From Burkholderiales bacterium UBA1834 (lineage in GTDB: Bacteria > Pseudomonadota > Gammaproteobacteria > Burkholderiales > Burkholderiaceae_C), in assembly GCA_002339015.1 (NCBI GenBank), contig DDJC01000093.1, positions 985 through 23,483 of the forward strand: 22,499 nt of DNA, read 5' to 3'. Positions within the stretch are counted from its first letter, which is position 1, and each line of letters opens with the position of its first letter. Position numbers and translations under genes: made by a program. The notes under the pieces are model-generated. The model was not told the origin of the DNA, searched no databases, and worked only from the letters and a program-made list of their open reading frames with translations. This document shows positions 17,017-22,499 of this stretch, piece after piece.

Positions 17017-18261
17017 ATGCCCAAAAAGCTCATCGACGCCCTGACGGATGTGGCGGTGCGCGGCGCCAAGCCTTCGATGAAAGACGGCGCGCCGGTTGAT
17101 CGGAAGTTGCACGATGGCCGGGGCCTGTACCTGTTGGTGCGTGCCAGCGGGGTAAAGCATTGGCGCTTGAAGTACTACATCGGGGGCCGTGAGCGTTTGC
17201 TGGCGCTGGGCGAATACCCAGATGTTCCTCTGGCTCGGGCGCGGCAGAAGGCCGGAGAGGCCCGGAATCTCGTGCGCGAGGGCGTTGACCCGGTGCAGCA
17301 TGGCCGTGAGCAAAAAGCGACCCGGGTGAATGCCACCCAGCAGACCTTTGCCGTGATCGTGGAGGAATGGCTGGGCAAGAAGTCCAAGAAGTGGACTGAG
17401 GGGCATCTGGAGCAGAACCGCCAGAGCTTTCGGGACTACGTGCTGCCCAAGATCGGCACGCGTGCCGTGGCCAGCTTGACCGCGCAGGACATCATGCGTG
17501 TTTTGGAGCCGCTGGAGGCGGCGGGCAAGCTGGAGACGCTGCGCCGGGTGCGTCAGCGCGTTGGCGCTGTCCTGACCTACTCGGTGCAGACAGGCCGACG
17601 CACCGACAACCCGATCCGCGACACACAGGGGGCGTTTGCAGCCCCTACACGCGAACATTTCGCCAGCATTGGGCCCAAGGGCCTGCCAGAGTTTTTGAAG
17701 GCCTTGGAGGCCTATGCGGGCCATCCCAACACGCTTGGGATCATCCGCATGATCCTGTGGACGGGCAGCCGTACAGGCGAGGTGCGTGGCGCCACGCCCG
17801 ATGAATTCGATTTGGACGCCGCTGTGTGGCGCATTCCGGCAGAGCGGATGAAGAAGCGCCGGGTGCATGTGGTGCCATTGCCCAAGCAGGCCATCCCTGT
17901 GCTGCGCGAATTGATGAAGCTGAATGCCGAGTCGCGCTACATGTTCCCTTCGCCCATGAACCAGTCCATGGCCAGCGAAAACATCGTCTTGCAGGCGCTG
18001 AAGAAGATGGGATACGGCGGGAAGCTGACCGGCCACGGCCTGCGGGCTGCTGTTTCGACGGGGCTGGAGGAAATGGGTTACCCCATCGAAATCATCAAGA
18101 CCCAGCTTTCGCACGCCAAGGACAACTTGACCGATGCGGCCTACCTACGGGGCGTCCACTTGGAGCGCCGGGCCGACATGATGCAGGCCTGGGCCGACAA
18201 GCTGGATGTGATGCTTATGGGCGCCAAGGTGTTGCCATTCAAGGGTGCCAGTGCTTCGTAG
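17017..18261 (+). CDS. P4-type tyrosine recombinase (island integrase)
   Basis: The product has 414 residues. The N-terminal arm-binding domain (PF13356, formerly DUF4102) is seen in DALTDVAVRGAKPSMKDG, DGRGLYLLVRASGVKHW and GEYPDVPLARARQKA. The catalytic domain carries R252 in WTGSRTGEVRG, H340 and R343 in GHGLRAAVST, H366 in QLSHAKDN and the nucleophile Y376 in DAAYLRG, followed by RRADMMQAWADKLD, which is highly typical of the P4 group. All catalytic residues are intact. I chose ATG 17017 because GGGAGG lies 4-9 bases upstream; a longer frame from 16978 would run through the arm-type repeats. Position and orientation just after tRNA-Ser indicate insertion at that gene. Confidence 0.95.
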   Translation: MPKKLIDALTDVAVRGAKPSMKDGAPVDRKLHDGRGLYLLVRASGVKHWRLKYYIGGRERLLALGEYPDVPLARARQKAGEARNLVREGVDPVQHGREQKATRVNATQQTFAVIVEEWLGKKSKKWTEGHLEQNRQSFRDYVLPKIGTRAVASLTAQDIMRVLEPLEAAGKLETLRRVRQRVGAVLTYSVQTGRRTDNPIRDTQGAFAAPTREHFASIGPKGLPEFLKALEAYAGHPNTLGIIRMILWTGSRTGEVRGATPDEFDLDAAVWRIPAERMKKRRVHVVPLPKQAIPVLRELMKLNAESRYMFPSPMNQSMASENIVLQALKKMGYGGKLTGHGLRAAVSTGLEEMGYPIEIIKTQLSHAKDNLTDAAYLRGVHLERRADMMQAWADKLDVMLMGAKVLPFKGASAS

Positions 18262-18446
18262 TAGATTTGTCTCTTATTGCGCAGGGTGATCGGCTGGCAG
18301 AGAAACGGCATCCGGTGGATGAGCTTTCGGTTGCAAAGCACCATTGATGAGGCCGCCCATGGCGCTCAACTTGTGATCGCAATTAAACTGTGACCACCGT
18401 TCGGAATGTCCGTGCGGAAAATTTAATGATGGATTGAGGAGACGTT
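18262..18446. other. Intergenic region with a possible insertion-sequence end remnant
   Basis: This 185 bp gap holds no gene. It marks the drop from GC-rich to AT-rich DNA. At 18373-18401 TGTGATC and TGTGACC recur 18 bases apart, flanking an AT-rich stretch and followed by GTTCGGAAT; this resembles the repeated ends of IS21-family elements as I recall them, but no transposase is present. CGGA-ATG-TCCG nearby is a small dyad that could be an operator for the downstream operon. Confidence 0.3.
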
Positions 18447-19286
18447 GTGAAAACAATCAGTTTTGTGAACATGAAGGGCGGGGTAGGCAAGACAACGGTC
18501 GCGCTGAATGTCGCTGATTGTTTGGCTCGAACGCACGGGAAAAAAGTCGCTGTATTAGACGTAGATCCTCAGTTCAATGCAACACAATGCCTCTTCACTC
18601 CGGACGCATATGTCAAAATGCTTAAGGCTGGCGAAGAAACTATTCTTGACGTCTTTGACACGGACGTGAAGACGTTAGCAAGCGTTGTATCGGGGGCGGC
18701 AACCGTTGAGCCAAAAGAAATATCAGAAATTCAGTTACGAAAAAGCGGTTTGCTTTGGACATTGCCTGGGAATATTGAGCTCTATCGCCTTGAGATGGTT
18801 GCGGGTGAAGGACGCGAATTTTCACTTAAACGTTTTATCGAACAAGCAATAGCCCCCAAGGATTTTGATTATATTATTATTGACACTCCACCTACTCCCT
18901 CGATTTGGATGAGTAGTGCTCTTATTGCATCAGACTATTATGTTATTCCCGTGCGCCCCGATCCACTTTCAATGATTGGGATTGATTTATTAAGGTCCAT
19001 TATTGAGCGCCGCAGAAAAACTTACGGTCTAAAATTGAATTGTCTTGGTGTGGTGTTTACGATGGTTGAGCGTCCCGACAGTGTGAATTATTCAACGGCG
19101 CGTCAGAATTTGAAAGAAAATGCCCTTTGGAAGGATAAAGTTTTCGCTAGCTATATTCCAAAGCGTACGGACCTTGCTCGTCAGCAGTTGGAGCAGCCTT
19201 TCATGCTGAAAATGGATGATTTTGACCTTCGTACAAACTTGAAGAATTTTGTGAGCGAAATTTTGGAGAAAATAGATGACAAATAA
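18447..19286 (+). CDS. ParA/Soj-type ATPase
   Basis: The product has 279 residues and is a complete ParA-fold protein. The deviant Walker A motif NMKGGVGKTT covers residues 8-17 with signature K10 and K15; the A' motif AVLDVDPQFNAT has D38 and D40; Walker B is YIIIDTPPTPS. There is no N-terminal helix-turn-helix, as in small ParA/Soj proteins. The start is GTG with GAGGAG 5 bases upstream. Its codons are AT-rich, unlike the backbone. It is the first gene of a three-gene operon and overlaps the next gene by 11 bp. No ParB gene or parS site is seen, so plain plasmid-style partition is not shown; the partner proteins may instead be the two downstream products. Confidence 0.92.
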   Translation: MKTISFVNMKGGVGKTTVALNVADCLARTHGKKVAVLDVDPQFNATQCLFTPDAYVKMLKAGEETILDVFDTDVKTLASVVSGAATVEPKEISEIQLRKSGLLWTLPGNIELYRLEMVAGEGREFSLKRFIEQAIAPKDFDYIIIDTPPTPSIWMSSALIASDYYVIPVRPDPLSMIGIDLLRSIIERRRKTYGLKLNCLGVVFTMVERPDSVNYSTARQNLKENALWKDKVFASYIPKRTDLARQQLEQPFMLKMDDFDLRTNLKNFVSEILEKIDDK

Positions 19287-19800
19287 CAAGCGAACAAACG
19301 CGCCGCCGCCGACAGATAAGCTGAAGAAAGCTGCGGTCGCTCTCGACGATTTTTTGTTGTCACTCCGTCAAGCCAAGGTTGATAGTCTTGAAACAGCTCT
19401 TGAGGCAATCACGTTTTTGGTAAGCAATCCAAGCGGAGTTGCAACTACATCTGCTGTAGCGCGGAGCTATCAGTCGTCAGATCCAAATAAACACTTTCTT
19501 ATTGGTGCACTTCCAAGGCTCTTGCTCGACAAAGATCTTTTCCCTACAAATGACGATATTGTTGATTTTGCAAAGGCCGCATTACGTATAGAAATGAAGG
19601 TCGAAAAGCGAGCGCGTTTTGACATTATAGGAAAAATTGTTTGTGAAACGGATACTTTTGATGAGCAACAATTGACCGACCTTGTGCGAGCGCTTGAACG
19701 CTTGGTTGGTGATAAGTCAAGAATTGCCGTGATGGTGGAAAAAAAGAAGGAAGGCTCTTTCTCCTGGAATGAAACTCTCCAAGAGTTGATGCGAAGCTGA
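19276..19800 (+). CDS. Hypothetical protein, second gene of the ParA operon
   Basis: The product has 174 residues and I do not recognise its family. It begins with a polar, Pro-containing tail (MTNNKRTNAPPPTDKLKK) and continues as mostly helical, charged sequence with no signal peptide or membrane segment. Segments such as LDDFLLSLRQAKVDSLETAL, HFLIGALPRLLLDKDLFP and LTDLVRALERLVGDKSRI look amphipathic. It overlaps the ParA gene by 11 bp and is read from GGAG inside the parA end, 8 bases before its ATG; the third gene starts 2 bp after its stop. The tight layout implies stoichiometric or functional coupling. An adaptor or ParA-regulating role is possible but unproven. Confidence 0.8.
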   Translation: MTNNKRTNAPPPTDKLKKAAVALDDFLLSLRQAKVDSLETALEAITFLVSNPSGVATTSAVARSYQSSDPNKHFLIGALPRLLLDKDLFPTNDDIVDFAKAALRIEMKVEKRARFDIIGKIVCETDTFDEQQLTDLVRALERLVGDKSRIAVMVEKKKEGSFSWNETLQELMRS

Positions 19801-19802
19801 GT

Positions 19803-20531
19803 ATGATTCGTTTTGTAAAACAAGATTATGAGCGATTGCAGGCATATCTTGAAAATTACAGCCTGGCTGCTGATCTTGGGGCAAAAGCGCGTGAGGACTT
19901 ATTAAAAAGAGTTCATAGGCATTCCCTTGCGGCCCTTCAAATATTAGCTGCTATGCAACGGTTAGCGGCAGCAGATGCTTTGCATTTATCAGGTCAGCAT
20001 GTTGCCGCTAATTCCCTCTGTTTCTTTCGTGTTGCGGAATGTTTTTCAGACTTGATAAGCGCATTTTTTGCAAGTGTGCATGGGCTTTATAAGCCGGCGC
20101 ATATGTCTCTTCGGAGTGCAATTGAGAATATTGTGCGCGGTCTTGCGGGTTTGTCTTCAGAGGAGGCGGGGGCTACGACAAGTGTATATCGCTTGTTTGA
20201 ATTGGCTGCTCTTGAAGATTCATTTAAAGGTTTGGGTTCTATTCATTTTGTAAAGCTTCATGAGCAATACGGTGAACTTTGTCTCTTTACTCATAGCGCA
20301 ACACCCGCCCATATGGTTCGAACCTTTGCCTTAGCAAACTTTCCCAAGCACGATACACATCAACTTAGAGGTTTTGTTCGGCATTTTGAATTCGTTGCGA
20401 CGGCTTCGCTATCCTTGCTAGTTTTAGAAAATCGCGATTTGTATTTGCAAGTGCCCCCACTGGCGCGTGAGCTGCTTGACGAAGTGTTGCCCACCCCCGT
20501 AAAAATTCGAGCTCTGGGTGGTAAGGCGTAA
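19803..20531 (+). CDS. Hypothetical helical protein with an R-x4-H motif, third gene of the ParA operon
   Basis: The product has 242 residues and no family that I can name with confidence. It is rich in predicted helices, including HSLAALQILAAMQRLAAADA, HMSLRSAIENIVRGLAGL and FEFVATASLSLLVLENRD, with no signal peptide. Near the C-terminus R189-G-F-V-R-H194 fits the R-x4-H signature found at the start of the last helix in HEPN ribonuclease-like proteins. The SLRSAIENIVRG segment resembles uncharacterised HEPN/DUF5677-like helical bundles as I remember them. It starts 2 bp after the preceding stop, so translation is probably coupled. If it is a HEPN nuclease, the operon could be an abortive-infection or toxin-type system, but that is inference. 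Confidence 0.8.
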   Translation: MIRFVKQDYERLQAYLENYSLAADLGAKAREDLLKRVHRHSLAALQILAAMQRLAAADALHLSGQHVAANSLCFFRVAECFSDLISAFFASVHGLYKPAHMSLRSAIENIVRGLAGLSSEEAGATTSVYRLFELAALEDSFKGLGSIHFVKLHEQYGELCLFTHSATPAHMVRTFALANFPKHDTHQLRGFVRHFEFVATASLSLLVLENRDLYLQVPPLARELLDEVLPTPVKIRALGGKA

Positions 20532-20557
20532 AAAATTTAAAAGACTGCCTTGACTTG

Positions 20558-20584
20558 GTTGAATGAAGCTCGCGCCAATTCAAC
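20558..20584. repeat. Inverted repeat between convergent genes
   Basis: GTTGAAT at 20558-20564 faces ATTCAAC at 20578-20584 around a 13-base GC-rich loop. It covers the end of the second recombinase gene and lies 27 bp after the third operon gene. It may be a weak bidirectional terminator or a recombination site; neither has further support. Confidence 0.35.
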
Positions 20585-21446
20585 GTCCAAGATAAATCGC
20601 GGTGATTTGCTCCCGCTCGTGTCCCAACTCGTGCGAGATGGTGAGCCGGGCTTGGCGGTCGATGGCCCTCTGTTCCGGGCTCAGTTGTTTGGATGTCGGC
20701 CCGCCTGCGGCTGGCGCCTTCCAGCCGGTCAGTTCGGCATAGCGCGCTTGCGCATAGGCATGCCGGAAGCCGTGAACGCGGTCAATGCCCGCGAATGCCG
20801 TCTGTGCCTTGAAGCGGTTCAATTGATTCTTGTAGCGCATCTCGGTCGGGATCAAGCTGCCTTTGCCCGCAAGCGCCTTGGCTTGGTTCAACAAGTCCCG
20901 CTGCATCTCATTGCGGATCGGGATGTCACGTTCCTTGCCGCCTTTGGTCCATGTTGACTTGAGGGTCAGCACGTCGCCTCTGTCGGCCCAGTCTGGCTGG
21001 ATCTTGATACTTTCCTCACGCCGCAGCCCGAAGGCCTCTTGAAGTCGCAAGGACATGGCCGTGTACGGGTCAGACACCCTGTCCAGTTTGCCTTGGTCCA
21101 ACTCCTTCGCCTTGGACTCGTTCGTCACATAGCGCCTATCGGCGATGCCATAGGCCGCGTTGTCGCGGGCGACGATGTTTTCCTTATCGATCTTCTCGGC
21201 CACCCAGCGCAGTGCCGACATGCGGTTCTTCATCGTGCCGCTGCTGGCGCCTTCCGCTTGCCAGCGGCTCACGAGGTGCTCGACGTGCTTGGTGCGCAGG
21301 CCCTGCGCCCGCAGGTTCTTGAAGCCGTCTTCGTGGAGCTGGTTCGCCATCATCGTCAGCAGTCGTTCGCGGTCATGCTGCGTGGCGAAGGAGCCATCGC
21401 GGTTGCGCTGGCACATGAGCTTGAAATCGCGGTTGAGGGTGCGCAT
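20580..21446 (-). CDS. Tyrosine recombinase, Integrase_1 (integrase-domain-containing) type
   Basis: The product has 288 residues from the chosen start. The N-terminal half (MRTLNRDFKLMCQRNRDGSF, NQLHEDGFKNLRAQGLRTKH, SGTMKNRMSALRWVAEKI) is a SAM-like core-binding domain. The catalytic half has the first Arg in EAFGLRREESIKI, a Lys in TWTKGGKERDIPI, H-x-x-R in VHGFRHAYAQ, a His in SHELGHERE and the nucleophile Y285 in TAIYLGR, so it appears intact. It is unrelated in sequence to the P4-type integrase upstream. The frame extends to a TTG at 21461, but the ATG at 21446 has GAAAGG 7 bases upstream. It faces the AT-rich operon convergently. Its target site is unknown. Confidence 0.9.
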   Translation of the reverse strand: MRTLNRDFKLMCQRNRDGSFATQHDRERLLTMMANQLHEDGFKNLRAQGLRTKHVEHLVSRWQAEGASSGTMKNRMSALRWVAEKIDKENIVARDNAAYGIADRRYVTNESKAKELDQGKLDRVSDPYTAMSLRLQEAFGLRREESIKIQPDWADRGDVLTLKSTWTKGGKERDIPIRNEMQRDLLNQAKALAGKGSLIPTEMRYKNQLNRFKAQTAFAGIDRVHGFRHAYAQARYAELTGWKAPAAGGPTSKQLSPEQRAIDRQARLTISHELGHEREQITAIYLGR

Positions 21447-21718
21447 GCCGAGGCCTTTCAAAAACTGTTCATCGATCCGTTCGCCTTACCTCGTGTCAGT
21501 GGAGGTGCGGGCTTGTGCATGGTGTAGAGAGATCTGGTAAGTGTTTCTGTCCGCCCTTCGCGCCGCAGCGCGACAGGGACTACAAGGGACGCGGGACACC
21601 ATTCCCGGTTTGTGCAAGGTTGTGACTGCTCGCCTGCGTTGCACGTCGCTGTGGCGTTGCGCTGGCTTGCCTGTTGGCATAGCCGATGCGCAAGGACCAT
21701 TGACCCAGGGTCCAAGGG

Positions 21719-21733
21719 GTGTGCGTCTCACAC
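21719..21733. repeat. Small inverted repeat GTGTG/CACAC
   Basis: GTGTG at 21719-21723 and CACAC at 21729-21733 enclose CGTCT. It is the first of the cluster of hairpins in this gene-free DNA; by itself it is weak. Confidence 0.4.
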
Positions 21734-21770
21734 ACGTCCAGGGGGCGGCCATCTGACGGGTGGCCTGACG

Positions 21771-21798
21771 GTGCCTTGCGGTCGGGCCGCAAAGGCAC
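21771..21798. repeat. Strong hairpin with TCGGG loop
   Basis: GTGCCTTGCGG at 21771-21781 pairs with CCGCAAAGGCAC at 21787-21798, with one bulged A, around the five-base loop TCGGG. This is an 11-base-pair stem. No T-run follows on either strand, so it is not a simple terminator. Confidence 0.75.
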
Positions 21799-21852
21799 GG
21801 CACAGTCATGCACGGCGGGTTTGAAACTCGCTGCAAACGTGCTGTCGGGAAC

Positions 21853-21869
21853 ATGGGCTCGGGGCCCAT
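21853..21869. repeat. Perfect hairpin with TCGGG loop
   Basis: ATGGGC at 21853-21858 pairs with GCCCAT at 21864-21869 around TCGGG, the same loop as the hairpin at 21771. Confidence 0.65.
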
Positions 21870-21870
21870 T

Positions 21871-21905
21871 GGATCGGCGAAGGTGGTCTGGCCATCCTTC
21901 GATCC
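21871..21905. repeat. Bulged hairpin with TCTGG loop
   Basis: GGATC, GAAGG and TGG on the left pair with CCA, CCTTC and GATCC on the right, a 13-base-pair stem with a GGC bulge on one side and a single T on the other, around TCTGG. It begins one base after the preceding hairpin. Confidence 0.7.
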
Positions 21906-21914
21906 ACTTCGATC
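21897..21914 (+). repeat. Short direct repeat CTTCGATC x2
   Basis: CTTCGATC occurs at 21897-21904 and 21907-21914, a ten-base period. The first copy overlaps the right arm of the bulged hairpin. Confidence 0.4.
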
Positions 21915-22005
21915 AACACGCCTTGACGTGGCCTGCTTTGCTGGCATCACTGCGCAGCGTCACGGGGCCATGCCACGGTGGTTGACAAGGCGCTCGGTCG
22001 TGCTA

Positions 22006-22047
22006 CTGGCGTCGTCACTGTCAGCAAGCTGCCAGTAACGACGCTGG
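22006..22047. repeat. Long imperfect hairpin
   Basis: CTGGCGTCGTCACTG at 22006-22020 faces CAGTAACGACGCTGG at 22033-22047, pairing at 14 of 15 positions when two G-T wobbles are allowed. Inside, CAGC and GCTG extend the helix past a T/C mismatch to an AA turn. It is the longest dyad in the window and no T-run follows. Confidence 0.7.
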
Positions 22048-22210
22048 CGACGAACCTGCTCTATGGCGGTTCAACGGCTGCTCCGCTTTGCTGCATGCGA
22101 ACACCAGGCGGTGATCGATGCCATCAAGCAAGCAGCAGCAGTTGCGCTTCCACGGCCAAGTGTGGTTGCTGCACGGGCATGCCGTCGATGCGGCACGCGG
22201 TGAGACGGCG

Positions 22211-22227
22211 CGCTGGTCTGGCCAGCG
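22211..22227. repeat. Perfect hairpin with TCTGG loop
   Basis: CGCTGG at 22211-22216 pairs with CCAGCG at 22222-22227 around TCTGG. Its core TGGTCTGGCCA (22214-22224) is identical to that of the hairpin at 21884-21894. Confidence 0.65.
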
Positions 22228-22244
22228 ATGGCCTCTTGAACGAA

Positions 22245-22261
22245 ATGCGGCAGGGCCGCAT
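22245..22261. repeat. Perfect hairpin ATGCGGC/GCCGCAT
   Basis: Seven base pairs enclose the triloop AGG. No T-run follows on either strand. Confidence 0.65.
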
Positions 22262-22294
22262 GAAGGACACCTGCAGCCCTTGACGGACTGCGGT

Positions 22295-22322
22295 GGTGCA
22301 GTGACTGCACCTTCTTTGAAGG
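22295..22322. repeat. Two overlapping hairpins
   Basis: GGTGCAG at 22295-22301 pairs with CTGCACC at 22305-22311 around TGA. CCTTC at 22310-22314 pairs with GAAGG at 22318-22322 around TTT. The two share CC at 22310-22311, so they would compete or stack if transcribed. Confidence 0.6.
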
Positions 22323-22499
22323 CAGGTAACGACTGCGACGCCTTTTTCTCCACGATGGATGAGGACAAGGAGCCCAAGGGAATCTTCAGTTGACCTTGCG
22401 CCCACGTCAGCGTCAAGCGGGATGCAACTGCCGCCAGCCGAAAACGGTCGGATATCAGGCACTTTCTGGCTGGGGTCTGTGGATACCACCCTCGATTTC

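Larger units (their letters stand above)
21447..22499. other. About 1 kb without a recognisable gene, rich in inverted repeats
   Basis: Several short reading frames exist on both strands, but none has a recognisable domain or a convincing start, and their compositions (Arg/Pro/Cys/Ser-rich) look like shadow frames of non-coding GC-rich DNA. What is notable is a run of hairpin-forming repeats between 21719 and 22322, listed separately. The stretch could be a structured RNA, an origin or transfer region, or a recombination region for the adjacent recombinase; the sequence alone does not decide. A single near-match to a DnaA box, TGTGGATAC at 22479, carries no weight by itself. Confidence 0.6.

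Noticed and set aside
16990..18114. A 374-codon minus-strand frame opposite the island integrase
   Set aside because: Antisense shadow; the plus strand has all recombinase catalytic residues.
18447..20531. Plasmid-type parAB partition locus
   Set aside because: ParA is present, but neither downstream protein shows ParB motifs and no parS or iteron array was seen.
21486..21950. A 154-codon minus-strand frame in the gene-free end
   Set aside because: Arg/Pro/Ala/Cys-rich with no domain, and the DNA is dominated by inverted repeats.
21719..22322. Integron attC array or CRISPR array
   Set aside because: There are no attC core sites (RYYYAAC/GTTRRRY pairs), no cassette genes, and no regularly spaced identical repeats.
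22118..22393. Small plus-strand frame (91 codons) ending in MDEDKEPKGIFS
   Set aside because: The last part looks mildly protein-like, but the start has only a weak ribosome binding site, there is no known family, and overlapping frames on the other strand are equally open.
22124..22489. A 121-codon minus-strand frame near the right edge
   Set aside because: No recognisable domain, no clear start signal, and competing frames overlap it.

Overview
The window is GC-rich betaproteobacterial DNA. Gene content and order (ilvE followed by a zf-CHCC protein, fkpB-ispH, radC-smr, cheR-cheD-cheB, serS followed by tRNA-Ser) point to Burkholderiales, probably the Comamonadaceae/Sphaerotilaceae side. 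This assignment is an inference; no rRNA or other species marker is present.

Chromosomal backbone, 1-16866. The left edge holds a beta-alanine/omega-amino-acid catabolic pair on the minus strand: the 5' part of an mmsA-type semialdehyde dehydrogenase and a complete omega-amino acid:pyruvate aminotransferase. A LysR regulator is divergent from it across an intergenic region with two inverted repeats. Next come ilvE with a small zinc-finger protein and a terminator, a small outer-membrane beta-barrel protein with its own terminator, and a patatin-POTRA-barrel protein of the type Vd (PlpD) layout. A chemotaxis adaptation operon, cheR-cheD-cheB, runs on the minus strand from a sigma-28-like promoter. 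Divergent from it are a diguanylate cyclase and an overlapping FlhG/FleN-like ATPase gene, so motility and c-di-GMP genes are grouped here. A group II truncated haemoglobin, a radC-smr pair (minus strand), an fkpB-ispH pair and serS with tRNA-Ser(CGA) complete the backbone.

Mobile region, 16867-22499. A P4-type tyrosine recombinase starts 150 bp downstream of the tRNA-Ser gene, preceded by a terminator, short direct repeats and a putative promoter. This is the usual left end of an island inserted in the 3' end of a tRNA gene; no second copy of the tRNA 3' end is visible, so the right end lies outside the window. Behind the integrase is a markedly AT-rich three-gene operon: a ParA-type ATPase, an unknown 174-residue protein and an unknown 242-residue helical protein with an R-x4-H motif. 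A second, unrelated tyrosine recombinase (Integrase_1 type) faces it in convergent orientation. The last kilobase has no recognisable gene but is unusually rich in inverted repeats.

The best candidates for something undescribed are the AT-rich ParA operon, which looks like island cargo and possibly a defence system, and the hairpin-rich gene-free DNA beside the second recombinase. Their functions are not established by the sequence alone.
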